The translations under genes were made by a program, and so were the position numbers. 64,000 bases of DNA from Scheffersomyces stipitis CBS 6054 (lineage: Eukaryota > Ascomycota > Pichiomycetes > Serinales > Debaryomycetaceae): the NCBI RefSeq assembly GCF_000209165.1, contig NC_009068.1, forward strand, positions 1,178,001 to 1,242,000, in the 5' to 3' direction. Position 1 is the first letter of the stretch; each line of letters starts with the position of its first letter. Of the stretch, positions 29,901 through 39,812 are shown one piece after another. The notes beneath the pieces are model-generated. The model had not been told where the DNA came from. It saw nothing but the letters and a program-made list of their open reading frames with translations, and did not search any database.

Positions 29901-30916
29901 TTAGGCAACAAATAGGTCTCTGGATGTTCACTGGAAGTAGATAAGCTAAGTTCATTTTCTTCAAGAACTTTCGAGAAAGAAGGCGACAACGAGTCTACCA
30001 AGTTGACAAGTAAGTAGTTCTTGGACACTTGACCCTTCTCGTTCACCTTGACTTCTGGATTGAAGTTAACAGTAGAACTTCTGTTCACGAAGAAACCAGA
30101 AAAGTGGCAGGTGATATTGAAAGTTTCGTTTTCCAAAGTCTGCAAAGTCAAGTACAACAAGTCACCTTTGTTCTTCTGGAAAGCTGGAACAGGAGACCAT
30201 TGTGAAATAGTCAAAGACTTGATTGGAAGTTTGATCTTGGTGTGTATGTTGTTGAATGAAGCAGCAGTAGCAGCAAGATCGATGTCAATGGTGGAAGACA
30301 AATCTTCAGCAGAAATCTTAAGCGACTTTATGTCTTCTTCATTGAGAACAAAAGATTCTTCAGTTTCTTCAGATTTTTCGTCTTTTTCGTCTTTTTCAGA
30401 TTTTTCATTTCTATCTTTTTCTTCTTGATTCTCTCTTTCTTTCACAGCGTTCAATGTCAACTCGTTCAATCTGGAAACACCGCTAGCAACTCCAAGATCT
30501 TCAGCCATTCTGTCCACATAATGCAAACCAATGATCTCTCTGAAACGAGAAATCTGCTCATACACTGCAGCCAATGTATAAGCTCTTTCTTTGATGGTTA
30601 CTTTCAACAAATCTACAGAGTCCCATTGGAAGAGTTCAAACAACTGCGAGAAAGTGGTAAGATCGTCTACTGAGTCTGAGACATTGGTTCCATTTATGTA
30701 GATAGTGTAGTTGGTTAAGCTTCTGCTGAGAGGCAAAAGGCTAAGAGCTTGTTTCAAGTCGTTGATGGTTTCGTCATAGTTAGATGGAATCAGCAAGCTG
30801 TCTCCAGCATTTAAGCAAGCTGGTAAGTCAATCTTCAAGCTGAGCTCTTTGGCTGACTCGAGGGCTTCCACATCATTGTCAACCTCGACGGGTTTCACAG
30901 GGGTCTCACCAGACAT
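26948..30916 (-). CDS. CLU1: Clustered mitochondria protein Clu1 (eIF3-associated)
   Basis: Clu1 keeps mitochondria dispersed, binds mRNAs for mitochondrial proteins and co-purifies with eIF3. The product is 1322 residues from the ATG at 30916 (S. cerevisiae 1277). Order: ubiquitin-like N-terminal region (about 25-110), the CLU domain around [27 protein letters not shown], the eIF3-p135-like central part (FNPDAFSF... [18 protein letters not shown]), a charged Lys/Glu linker, then TPR repeats (about 1030-1210) and a Lys-rich tail ending KKSKKSKK. The 94 codons upstream are open but contain no ATG, so they are taken as leader. Confidence 0.96.
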   Translation of the reverse strand: MSGETPVKPVEVDNDVEALESAKELSLKIDLPACLNAGDSLLIPSNYDETINDLKQALSLLPLSRSLTNYTIYINGTNVSDSVDDLTTFSQLFELFQWDSVDLLKVTIKERAYTLAAVYEQISRFREIIGLHYVDRMAEDLGVASGVSRLNELTLNAVKERENQEEKDRNEKSEKDEKDEKSEETEESFVLNEEDIKSLKISAEDLSSTIDIDLAATAASFNNIHTKIKLPIKSLTISQWSPVPAFQKNKGDLLYLTLQTLENETFNITCHFSGFFVNRSSTVNFNPEVKVNEKGQVSKNYLLVNLVDSLSPSFSKVLEENELSLSTSSEHPETYLLPNNSFLATPWYIDTVHAKNYPDVSRSQLPLILNGVDGSDYVKDWNEDFQSVRELPNTNIQERILREKLIQKALFDFTKTATDTSVNIIKGNLTPMNPNEEEGKHIYLKNGIFYASDATSVEVFEATGAEEAARYVASKDLAGVKVLNKADVPGVNNLVTCIVDYLGKRIVCQAPVPGIFNAAAEGEEEKVVYGLSTDGSTILQDKSFEEPLKQIAEVFHLKPHTVEVSDEIKSESELLVSKDTKGIKGTDSRKYVIDLYRTTPRDIQFTEAHFDASNDTSYPHGESLLRHEAVAEWWKRKVSALFKAETEKLEKEGKMESKDGEKPQIVLPTDQVVFNPDAFSFDSESDEDREVVRNLSKFVKEKLIEEFLTEFPSQVAPFDGQQLTSILHRQGINMRYLGYIAEQALLRKQAASEKLSETVEDNLKLVAEAKEKAKAKAEAESKEAEAKKESDKKEESKEGLSEDKEEDEQTKATYEPTLANYDALYRVTVQEMIARAAKHLLRKLSADVPVNLFASFVAHFHNCLLGAAVNAQPAVEIEELYRSFYPESAFNFTKLNSDQVIALITKEVFLRFRYALPEDWSSVLIHPIPLMREIALKFGIQWKAQKYVFTAQEFAAYKEKFATTSKQVETAKSKKKGKKIQVVTEVVSERDSIFVADDIVNFVPIVKDSSYKASLIDEIFQSARSHIALGEKDVGLSIFNELVAIQEQIYGRVNSETARFYTLLAQVYSELGYQSQAAFVSRKAIILSERTTGFDSYDTITAYLNSGFYEAANFDLINSVSLYNQAVATWTSVYGKGHPTLINTLTNIAENYSRASQNESAIKLLESALEFSKLANGEVSEITGIVTFRLANCLINTSKFDQSLELYRACEATFEKVLGPDDALTKQASKYVSSIETYVKYMAAREEQRKRELAQQAVASGNSKIKVKSQTETVKNGKKNGKKSAIPQPDPEIASKSIDDILQFIEGNNPKKSSKKSKKSKK

Positions 30917-31773
30917 GGTTGTTGTCTGGAATTGGTGGAATGGTGAGAAAGAAGAAGACTGAAAAAAGATGGAGAACTGAAATTTTTCACTTTTCGAGAT
31001 TTTTTCGGTGAGACTCGGTAAGAAATTTCGTAGCCGGCGAAAAAGATCAAAATGGAGAATAATTAAAGTTTGGGAGGCAGTTATCCTCTGAAAATGGAAT
31101 CCATTATAGAAAGGTGAATCTAGATTGTAGTCGTTTTCGTTTGGTGAAAATCGGTTGAAAAATTGTGAAGTTGGCTGAAAAATGTCATTTTTTTTCACTT
31201 TCTAATCGTCACACTACGAATAAAGTAGTGAACAATCAACTTGTGGTAAATTTACAAGAGAGAAGAGAAGAGATTAACAATAGAGAACAATAGAGACATA
31301 TCACGACATAAGTAAGATTGGTTAAGCCAAGATGAGTAAAGGAATTAGATAGAATTGCTTAGATAATGGACTTCGATTTATAGCATCTCATAGTTAAGCT
31401 CAGTCTCATATTTTAGTACTTTGGATCAACCTGACAAAAATGACATAATTAAAGAGGGCAGCACAGGGGCAGCTCAAAATATCGAATATAGTTATGCTGT
31501 CGAATTCGTATCATCTTATATATACGATTTATAACAACTGGAACCCTATAAGACTCTGTTCTACTACAGAGCTACTTTTGCACCTAGACTTCCTAATCCG
31601 GCAAGAAGTGTGCCCCACGTTCCGGTGCGTCGCGGTCGAGCGAATCGCGCACTAAAGTTGTACTATATGCAGTGACATCACAAACATCATAGACTCCATC
31701 TTTTAATTTCGATACTGGCTTTTTCAGCCATAAATGCCCAATTTTTTCTTTTTCTTCTCTAGCAACAAGCAGC
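30917..31773. promoter_or_regulatory. CLU1-UFO1 divergent promoter
   Basis: 857 bp. AAATTTTTCACTTTTC at 30980-30995 is identical to a 16-mer before the DAHP synthase gene. A second TTTTTTTCACTTTC occurs at about 31188-31201. TCATAGTTAAGCTC at 31388-31401 matches 13 of 14 bases of the RRP6-REI1 element. A GC-rich patch (GTGCGTCGCGGTCGAGCG, about 31624-31641) is found about 140 bp before UFO1. No gene seen. Confidence 0.45.
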
Positions 31774-33924
31774 ATGACTTTGCTTCTCGCTGAAAACTCA
31801 CAGACAGATCATTTGGGTAACTCTGTAGTGGCGTTGCCGCGAAGTCTGTTTGAGCAGAGTCGGTACTCGCAGGTTCTGATCAATGACCTACCCACAGAAT
31901 TACTCATCCATGTATTTTCCAACCTAGATCCCGTTTACTTGAACACCATGAGACTTGTTTGCAAGCGGTGGAATTTCGTTATTAATGACAGACAGACTTG
32001 GATCAACTCGTTCAATTTGAAGTTCAATACTCCTGTAGTTTTCCCCAGTTTGACCAATTCGGCTAACTGGATGCTGGAGTATTTCACACGTTTGCAAGTG
32101 ATCAAGAACTGGAAGAAAGGCACTGCTTTACACTCGTCTTACCAGCTTATCAATAATGAGTATCGTTTTAATGACTGTATACTTACAAACTTCTCGGGTA
32201 ATTCTGGTCTCGGTCGTATTCTTGTATTTTCCAAGAAATACGGCAATATAGCTCTCAGTAACTTGAAAAACGGTAAGAACCAGAGCTTTATCCCCGGAGG
32301 AAATCCACAAGCTTATGAAAACTTATCTTTTGCACTCAACTGGAATCATCTTTTGATTGGAAAGTTGAATGGTGAGATACATCTCAAAAACTTGCTTACC
32401 TCTACATCTTCAGGCTCAACTCGGTCTTCTTCCACTGTGTTCGCAGACCCAGTATCTCACGACAAAAGTCCAGTGATGGTTGTAGAAATCAACCTGAGCG
32501 GAACAGATAAATACAAACTGAAAGTAGACGTGATATCGGGCTCCTTTGCTGGCAGTTTGAAGCTCTGGAATATGAATGGCCAGGTAGTAAAGCTCATTCG
32601 GTTTCCTGGCGAAATCATCTTGAATGTCAAATCCAACTTCAAGAAATTTATTGTAGTAACAACTGATTGCTGTATCCATATTGTAGATTACAACACGTAT
32701 GATGTTGTGGCCACTATGGAATTGGGCTTCAGTATAGAAAACCACGAAGAGCCTACTATCCATGGATACTACGATACGTTTCTCCGAGTACGGAATACAT
32801 TGGATGTCGATTTCGGCAATTCCAACATCGTAGTTTGCTATCAGTCTATAGTCAAGGTTTTCAACTTCAAGGACTTGAATAACATTCACGAGAGGCAAGT
32901 GGTATTGCCTGAAGGTGTATTTGTCATCAAGTCCAAGATGCAGACGATATCTAACAATAAGATCAATGGGACCAGAAACCCACGCATCATTGGAGGCGAT
33001 GGACTTCTATTTGCAAACTCTTTGTCTGATGATACGGTGATTATTTGGAATGTGCGAGAAGACGAAAACTACAGGCCTTCCACCATTACTCCCCATTGCA
33101 CTATTCGGTTGACGTTCCGCGATATTAAGTACACCACACAGGGAGGAGTTTTTGATTACATCCTAGACAGAAACCTTCCGTTTATTACCAGTATAGCGTT
33201 GAACAGCTCGATCATCGCTATAGGCGGGTACAACGGTGTCGCCAATGCATACGATGTGTTTACAGGTAAATTCATCAAGGAGATCTACGTAAAGTTTCCA
33301 AAAAGGTTTAACCACATGTATGACGAGTTGATACCAATCACTGACATCAAGTTGAATGACAACCAACAGGATGCCAGTGGGGTAATTGTTTGTGGTGACA
33401 CAATGCAATATTTTCAGTTTGGCGAAACCCGGTTAACAGTTACTGGTGCAAGTGAAGGAGGTAAAAAGCAAAAGGCAAATGTAGGATCGTACAACAAACA
33501 CGAGTCTAAGAAGAAAATCAAAGACGGCTGGGAAGACTACGATACCCAGAGATGGATCCAGAAGAAACAACAGGATCTCTTTGACAAATACAATGGGCAG
33601 TTGGACGAAGACGACGATGAACTCTCGCTAGCATTAGCTTTGAGTCAGAGCGTTCACCATAACAGTGGCAAGATCGTAGAGGGCGAGAGTGAAGAAAACA
33701 GTGTCCCATCACATGTAGAAGACGACGACTTGAAGATAGCTATCGAATTGTCAAAGCAATTGAACGAGGAGGAGTTGAACTACAATGAGGCTCAATTTGA
33801 CTTGTCTAGTCGAATAGTAAGTGATGAACCAATAGCTACTTCTAGTAGACAAGCAGCCGAAATCAACGACGAGGAGGACGAAGTAATGAGACGGGTGTTG
33901 GAGCTCTCACTCCATGAACATTAA
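31774..33924 (+). CDS. UFO1: F-box / WD40-like / UIM ubiquitin-ligase subunit Ufo1
   Basis: Ufo1 is an SCF substrate receptor; in S. cerevisiae it targets Ho endonuclease and Rad30 and is turned over through its own UIMs. The 716-residue product has an F-box at about 34-80 (INDLPTELLIHVFSNLDPVYLNTMRLVCKRW), then a long beta-propeller-like region (about 150-545) with degenerate WD repeats. Three C-terminal ubiquitin-interacting motifs follow: DELSLALALSQS (about 614-626), DLKIAIELSKQL (about 651-663) and EVMRRVLELSLHEH at the very end. S. cerevisiae Ufo1 (668 residues) has the same F-box, propeller and three-UIM plan, which is distinctive. Confidence 0.93.
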   Translation: MTLLLAENSQTDHLGNSVVALPRSLFEQSRYSQVLINDLPTELLIHVFSNLDPVYLNTMRLVCKRWNFVINDRQTWINSFNLKFNTPVVFPSLTNSANWMLEYFTRLQVIKNWKKGTALHSSYQLINNEYRFNDCILTNFSGNSGLGRILVFSKKYGNIALSNLKNGKNQSFIPGGNPQAYENLSFALNWNHLLIGKLNGEIHLKNLLTSTSSGSTRSSSTVFADPVSHDKSPVMVVEINLSGTDKYKLKVDVISGSFAGSLKLWNMNGQVVKLIRFPGEIILNVKSNFKKFIVVTTDCCIHIVDYNTYDVVATMELGFSIENHEEPTIHGYYDTFLRVRNTLDVDFGNSNIVVCYQSIVKVFNFKDLNNIHERQVVLPEGVFVIKSKMQTISNNKINGTRNPRIIGGDGLLFANSLSDDTVIIWNVREDENYRPSTITPHCTIRLTFRDIKYTTQGGVFDYILDRNLPFITSIALNSSIIAIGGYNGVANAYDVFTGKFIKEIYVKFPKRFNHMYDELIPITDIKLNDNQQDASGVIVCGDTMQYFQFGETRLTVTGASEGGKKQKANVGSYNKHESKKKIKDGWEDYDTQRWIQKKQQDLFDKYNGQLDEDDDELSLALALSQSVHHNSGKIVEGESEENSVPSHVEDDDLKIAIELSKQLNEEELNYNEAQFDLSSRIVSDEPIATSSRQAAEINDEEDEVMRRVLELSLHEH

Positions 33925-35278
33925 AAATTGTAACAATGGTTTACAGGACAAAACTACAGCATATAAACGACTTATGAAGGCTAGAGCACTTCTGTATAAA
34001 AGGATATAATTAATAGAACATAATTTTTCACAGTTTCAGAGCATGAGTAGATCCAGTGTGGAGATATCAGAAGAGTCGCAAAGGCACAAACCAGACATAG
34101 CTTCACATAGAGATAGAGAGACCTTTATATTAGAATACAGACCATGGAGATACAGAAACTACACAAACATCTACAAACGGTTCAACCGTCGGCAAACCAT
34201 CCTCCGTGGCCGTTAAAAGAAACTAGGGCTAACTGACAATGATGCCAGTAGGCTTGAGAACCGTTATTTGCCTTTCTTCAACTGCCGTTCGGATCTGCAT
34301 GTCCACATACAAGTAGCACAAATTCACAAACACACCCGGACTATTCCTGGCTGACAGGACTCCAAAGAATAACTTTCGTCATAGTCAGAGGATATATGGA
34401 AATTGAAGATTATCACGTGACCAAATAAGTCATAGTCATCTTCTGCGACGTGCAGAGCTTGTTTAGTTTGTTCACCTGCAGTACTGGAGCTCCGGAGCAT
34501 TTTCAGCCTATGCCACGTCGGCGCCGACCAGAAAATTTTTGTCTCTTCCCGTGAAGTTCCGCAGATTTGCAGGTTGAATTAAGGTTCCGACTGTAACTCG
34601 CAAAATTCTTTATGGAGTTAGGCTTCAAAGTCCGCCAGTCCCTTAGTTAAGACTTTTAGTGAAAAAATCTATAGCTAAAAATGGGCCCAGTGACTTTCGT
34701 AAAAACGGAATCTATTTTCAATTTTGTATACCTTTACAGAAATTGCCATTGGAATTTGTCCTATTTGTTGTTTTCTTTTCTCTCCAATCTTCCTTTGGTT
34801 TCGTTTTCATCCATTGCTACTGTTGGAGTAGCCTAGGCTTTTTACCTGTGCTGCTTCTTCTGTCCACTGCCTTTGGATCTTTGATCCCTTCTCATTCTTT
34901 GTAGTGGCAGAGTACTCATCAATATTTAGATACTCGTACATTTGATGTGTATTTGATACTCGGATTTTGATTGGTATTCATATCTCATATTCATATCCTA
35001 TATTCCTTTGATATCATTCAGAGACTCGGAATCGACGAGATCAAGAGATTCTCACTTCATCCCATCGTCTCATTGTCATTGTATGGAATGGAAGTATAAT
35101 CTGTCAAATTTTGTACCCATCACCACCAACTATATTCAACTATTGCAAGACATACCATTTCAATATTCATCTACAACCCGCTTAATAGTCAAAGTCACTG
35201 ACATTAGCAAATATCATAGTCATCTAATTCCTATACATTCATAGCGTTTCTCATATTCGACTAACTTAATTTTTCATC
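33925..35278. other. 1.35-kb intergenic region with several perfect palindromes
   Basis: No convincing ORF. Palindromes at 34177-34189 (ACGGTT-C-AACCGT), 34413-34420 (TCACGTGA), 34489-34498 (GCTCCGGAGC) and 34517-34528 (GTCGGCGCCGAC) lie within 352 bp. The last 500 bases before the next start are T/C/A-rich leader-like sequence. It may be the promoter and long leader of the PPR-like gene or contain an unannotated transcript. Confidence 0.5.
34413..34420. promoter_or_regulatory. Cbf1-type E-box TCACGTGA
   Basis: Perfect 8-bp palindrome TCACGTGA. The same octamer is in three other intergenic regions of this window (13205, 52545, 62674). Cbf1 binds RTCACGTG in yeasts. Here it is about 860 bp from the nearest downstream start, so its target is unclear. 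Confidence 0.5.
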
Positions 35279-38200
35279 ATGGTATTCATCAACTTGATAA
35301 AATATGCGAAACACTCTACCAACTACAAGGACTCGATCCAGTTCTTTCAGAGCTCGTATCCGTACCTCAATGGGAACAGCTACCCTCTCATAAGACACAA
35401 CTTTTTCTACAAAACGAACAGATGGTCCAACGAAGATCCACACCCTTCCAACAGAAGTAGAAATTTCCTCAGCATCTCGCACGGCCATTATGGTCTCTAC
35501 TATGCCATGTATAACCATGATGCACAACGTAGAAAAGAGAAGAAAGCCCAGGAAAAATACATCATGGCTTATATTCTTAAGAGCTCTCGTTCTGCTACCG
35601 GTGCTGATCATGATCGTAGTGAAAGCTTCTATGGTAGTCAGTGTCGTGTTCAGCTCATGAAGAAGACGAAGTTTTTTATTCTGAAACTCAACCAGGACAT
35701 CCAAAGCAACATAGATGAGTTGAAGAAATATACCTATAGCTTGCTTTCGATTTTGAATGCTGTTGCTCCCAATCAGAGATTTGCTTCGCTTTCGGCTAGT
35801 GGAATGTCTTTTTGTCCACTTGGGCAGGTGAGAAACTTTTCGACTTTCTGTCCCAAACATAGAAAAGTAGAAGCTGACGCAATTAATAACGTTTCTGCTC
35901 CAGTTATTCCAAAGATTGACAACATCGTAAATGAGATTACCGCAGAAACACCTTCATTACGAACTGATACAGACGGTTCTTTTGAGTCTAATTTTTTGCA
36001 TAATCAAATCGCTGCCATCACATCTACGTATTCGTCATACACTGATGCCAGTGAATTGAACATAATTTACCCCTTATACCAATCATTGAAGAGAAATGAC
36101 TTGACATTGCCTTCTATTCAATTATACAACATAGTGTTGTCTTCCATCGAGAAGAGAGCTTTGGATTCGGAGTTCACCTTGGAAGCCATTGAGAACAAGT
36201 TGACCAACTTGTTGACGGTATACCAAGATATTCTTTCTAGTGGTAACAAGCCTGATACAGAGACATACAATTTGATTATCAGAAATCTTTTGCAAGGAAA
36301 CTTGGATTGCCTTCACTTAGAATCAAGCAACCAGTACCAGTATTTTGCGACTTACAAGAGAGCTCAGGAGTTCTGTCAAATCAGTATTGAATTGTTCAAT
36401 TCGATCAAAGCAATTAACCAGTTAGATTTGGACTGTTTGGTTCCTAAGTTGTTGGTGGTTTTGGATAGCTTTCCAGAACTCGTTACCAAAGACTTGTTGT
36501 TGAGATTGATCTCAGCAATTTCGGAAGTAAATACGCTTACTAAAGATACCTACTGCACATTGATTGGAATAACCAAGCATTTCACTAAGTTTGGTATTTT
36601 TGAAGGTAACAGTAAAGAAATCTACAAGTTTATTGTATCTGTCTACTCGGACTACAAGCAAGTTATTGAAAATGACGACAATGAGTTTGCCATTTACAAC
36701 ACATTAATAGAATCATTGGTTCAAAATGGTCAATTAGCTCTAGCCAGTGAATTCTTGGATGAAATCCTTTTGGACTACAAGAATTCCTTTGCGTTAGACA
36801 AAAAGGCGTCCAAGTCTCAAGTGTCTAGTCTAATCTCAACATACATCAAGCAGATTATCTGCTCGGGTTCGAGAACTAGTTTGTTTAAAGGTTATGATTT
36901 ATTGATGAAATTCAACAGAATTAGTTACATTCCGGAATTATCTATTTCTGTGTACAACAATATGATCAACAAGTTTATCAATGAATGCAATTCTATTCAA
37001 ATTGAAAAACAAAAGTTGACAAACTCGAACAACAAATCAACTTTTGAAAACACTTCAAAGTCTCAAGAACTCGAAAGCTTGCAGTCCTCAATCTACAAGA
37101 ATATTTGGAAATTGTACGACTATATTGCAATTAGAAAAGATTTCCAATCAATGCCTACAATGGAGTCCATCAGAGCTGATAAGTTCAATTGCCGTGAAGT
37201 TTTGCTTTCTTTGACTTTAGAAATGGGCGATCATACAAGAATTTTTCAATTGATCAAAGAAATCGTCGTCAAAAACCACCTTGTCTTTGACTTGAATGTC
37301 CTCAAGAAAACCTTGAACTATTTGTACAATGGAGTTGTATACAATAGAGAACAAGGTGAACACTTCAACCGCTATTACTTGGGATTGGTTTGGAATTTGG
37401 TAGAATCGCAGGCTCAACACTATCTGTCAAACAGCAAAGATTTGAACGACTTCTTCTCTGAATTTGTGAGTTTCTTGCTAGTTCCTGTGCCTCAAAATTC
37501 CCCAGCTATTCCAGATATTATTGATTATAATATCCAAATGTTTATGAATTCTTTGACTTTAGAAAACGCCATAAAAGATTTTAATTTCCAATCGGATAAC
37601 ATCTATGGCTTAATTATAGCGTCGAAGCTTATCATGAATTACAGCGGCAAGGATATCACCATCATCAACAAGATTTTACTGTTCCAAGCTCAACTTGTCA
37701 AATTGTTCGAAGATTCTGACAACCATTACGTCGAGTTGAATGCAGAACTTCTTCTGTTTAGACTGGAATTGAAAGTTTCTTTCAAGTCCTTGTTGGAAAG
37801 ATTCAAAGATCGAATCGTATTCAACCAAGCCATATTAGAAGGGTGTAAATTTTATGACATTGAGGTCAACAGTCCTGTGGATCCAGAGAGTGAAATTGAG
37901 TGGACATACGATCTCAATTTGAGTTATGTATTATCCACTAACTATGATGTCGGAGTTTCTAAGTTTATTGAAATGTTCCAGAAAGGATACAATTTCAGTA
38001 GTGGAACATGGGAAATCATCTTCAATTACAATTTTGCTGTTGATGTTCTTGAGGCAAACTTTCCAATCAAAGTTGGAGATTTTGTCATGAGATTTATGCA
38101 GCTGAATGTTGAACATGACATGAAAGTTGACTTGATAACGAAGTTGATCAACTACAACAGCGACAAGATCAACATCAAGATTGTACAGTTGCTACTTGAG

Positions 38201-39268
38201 AATCCTTCTATGTTGCTCAGTGGAACATCAACTGATTGTAAGGTTTTGATTTACTTGATAAAGTCATCAGAAGATTCACCAAACTTGTACTTGCAAGCAT
38301 TGCTCAATGATCGTTCTTTTTTTCAACTGATTTTCAGTATCAATCATGATGAGGCTTGGATAGTTGAATACTTCAAATTTTTGAAACTTCGAGGTAATGC
38401 AAGAGAGCTCACCTCGATTGTTGAAGATTTCGGTATTATAACTACTGGAAGCAAGCTTGACTCAGCTCAGTTCAAACTCATGTATCACTATTTGATGTCC
38501 TTAATCGAGTCTGATAATTTGGCAAAGTTCAATACTGTTTTCCAGGAGACTTTCACAAACCAAAATACTTCATACGCCAGCGACGTTGAGTTTTTGGAAA
38601 TGATGATCAGCTACAATTTGGCAGTGAAGTCCGATGAAAGTCTCAAGATGATTTGGACTGACTTCAGAAAATTTCAGTACAAGTCGCAAAATTTGAAAGA
38701 GCTCATCTTGTTGGCAGAACTAATTCTGTATTTTAGAACTGGTGAAATTCCAAAGCATTCTAACCACCAGGTTAAGACTATTGAAGAGCTTGCAATTAGG
38801 CTCTTGTCTTCTAACGTTGGTGAAATGGATAAGTTGTACACGAAAAACAAGCAATTGCTTCCGAATAAGGAAAGAAAGTTGCAGTTGGTTAGTTGTGTGT
38901 TTGACAACTTGATCCAAATACAGCCTACTGTCAAAAGCGACGACATCTTGAGAGTTTCGTTCAGAAATGTGCTCAAATTCTTGAAGCTTGAAGGGTTCAG
39001 AAACGTCAACAGTGAAGTTTTTGTGAAGATGATCGAATTCTTGAAGTTGATACAAGCCAGTGATATCTTGAATATCATATTGACGAAGTTTTTGCACAAC
39101 AGCAAAATTACCGACATTTTGAACTTTTACTTTTTGGAAGTTCAGTTGTTTGAAGATACTGACAAAATGAAGGTATTGAAGTCTCTCCATAGTAGCTTCA
39201 AGCTGTTGGGAGACTCATTTAATGCTCGTGTTATAGACGACTATATTCACGGTCAAACCATGGCCTAG
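35279..39268 (+). CDS. Large PPR-like mitochondrial RNA-binding protein, 1329 aa
   Basis: A very long helical protein. The N-terminus is rich in Lys, Arg, Tyr, Ser and poor in acids for about 60 residues (NLIKYAKHSTNYKD...HNFFYKTNRW), as in mitochondrial presequences. Near residues 280-340 is a clear pentatricopeptide-type unit (SIQLYNIVLSSIEKR; GNKPDTETYNLIIRNLLQGN). More divergent helical repeats follow (FAIYNTLIESLVQNGQLALASEFLDEIL; ISVYNNMINKFINEC). Yeast PPR proteins act in mitochondrial RNA maturation and translation. Sov1, which affects Var1 synthesis, is one candidate counterpart, but I cannot confirm this by eye, and this protein is longer. No membrane segments seen. CDS ends QTMA. 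Confidence 0.8.
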   Translation: MVFINLIKYAKHSTNYKDSIQFFQSSYPYLNGNSYPLIRHNFFYKTNRWSNEDPHPSNRSRNFLSISHGHYGLYYAMYNHDAQRRKEKKAQEKYIMAYILKSSRSATGADHDRSESFYGSQCRVQLMKKTKFFILKLNQDIQSNIDELKKYTYSLLSILNAVAPNQRFASLSASGMSFCPLGQVRNFSTFCPKHRKVEADAINNVSAPVIPKIDNIVNEITAETPSLRTDTDGSFESNFLHNQIAAITSTYSSYTDASELNIIYPLYQSLKRNDLTLPSIQLYNIVLSSIEKRALDSEFTLEAIENKLTNLLTVYQDILSSGNKPDTETYNLIIRNLLQGNLDCLHLESSNQYQYFATYKRAQEFCQISIELFNSIKAINQLDLDCLVPKLLVVLDSFPELVTKDLLLRLISAISEVNTLTKDTYCTLIGITKHFTKFGIFEGNSKEIYKFIVSVYSDYKQVIENDDNEFAIYNTLIESLVQNGQLALASEFLDEILLDYKNSFALDKKASKSQVSSLISTYIKQIICSGSRTSLFKGYDLLMKFNRISYIPELSISVYNNMINKFINECNSIQIEKQKLTNSNNKSTFENTSKSQELESLQSSIYKNIWKLYDYIAIRKDFQSMPTMESIRADKFNCREVLLSLTLEMGDHTRIFQLIKEIVVKNHLVFDLNVLKKTLNYLYNGVVYNREQGEHFNRYYLGLVWNLVESQAQHYLSNSKDLNDFFSEFVSFLLVPVPQNSPAIPDIIDYNIQMFMNSLTLENAIKDFNFQSDNIYGLIIASKLIMNYSGKDITIINKILLFQAQLVKLFEDSDNHYVELNAELLLFRLELKVSFKSLLERFKDRIVFNQAILEGCKFYDIEVNSPVDPESEIEWTYDLNLSYVLSTNYDVGVSKFIEMFQKGYNFSSGTWEIIFNYNFAVDVLEANFPIKVGDFVMRFMQLNVEHDMKVDLITKLINYNSDKINIKIVQLLLENPSMLLSGTSTDCKVLIYLIKSSEDSPNLYLQALLNDRSFFQLIFSINHDEAWIVEYFKFLKLRGNARELTSIVEDFGIITTGSKLDSAQFKLMYHYLMSLIESDNLAKFNTVFQETFTNQNTSYASDVEFLEMMISYNLAVKSDESLKMIWTDFRKFQYKSQNLKELILLAELILYFRTGEIPKHSNHQVKTIEELAIRLLSSNVGEMDKLYTKNKQLLPNKERKLQLVSCVFDNLIQIQPTVKSDDILRVSFRNVLKFLKLEGFRNVNSEVFVKMIEFLKLIQASDILNIILTKFLHNSKITDILNFYFLEVQLFEDTDKMKVLKSLHSSFKLLGDSFNARVIDDYIHGQTMA

Positions 39269-39812
39269 TTTGTATTTATTATTATTTTTATTTTGGGTTA
39301 TATCGATGACATTTACGATTATGAGAAGGTTTACTTATATAATGACAATACACCATTAATAATTAGAATTTTAAGCGTAGCCTTGATAGCAGAGAAGTTA
39401 GGGTGAATGGGAATTATCACAAATAAGAATTCGGGAACAAATGGAAAAGACTCCTTACTTGTGATAGCGATTACTTCTTAGCTGTACTAAGATCTATTTT
39501 ATATAAATGTGCTCTAGTAGGATGGCATATATATGATCTTCCGATTTCTCTGATTTCTACATATTTGGACAGTATGCACAATGACGTATTTATGAGGCTC
39601 TATGAGTTGATTGACGTACTTTATTAGGGGAGTTGGCATATTATTAGGAACGGGATTTTCCACTCTACAAATAAATATTTTCTCCTTCCATTGCAAAACA
39701 AGTAGTTGAGACCAATAAAGATTGATTATATCAATTCAATTACAATTTACTCCTTTGATTGATTCTCGTTGAAATCGCAAAATCAGTACAATAATTCACG
39801 GATACTAGCTAA
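39269..39812. other. Intergenic before the methyltransferase gene
   Basis: 544 AT-rich bases; a bZIP-like ATGACGTAT lies at about 39580-39588. Nothing else recognised. Confidence 0.4.

Noticed and set aside
30917..31198. 94 codons open in frame upstream of CLU1
   Set aside because: No ATG in the stretch. It begins at a GTG, and the family start fits Met at 30916. Taken as a 5' leader.
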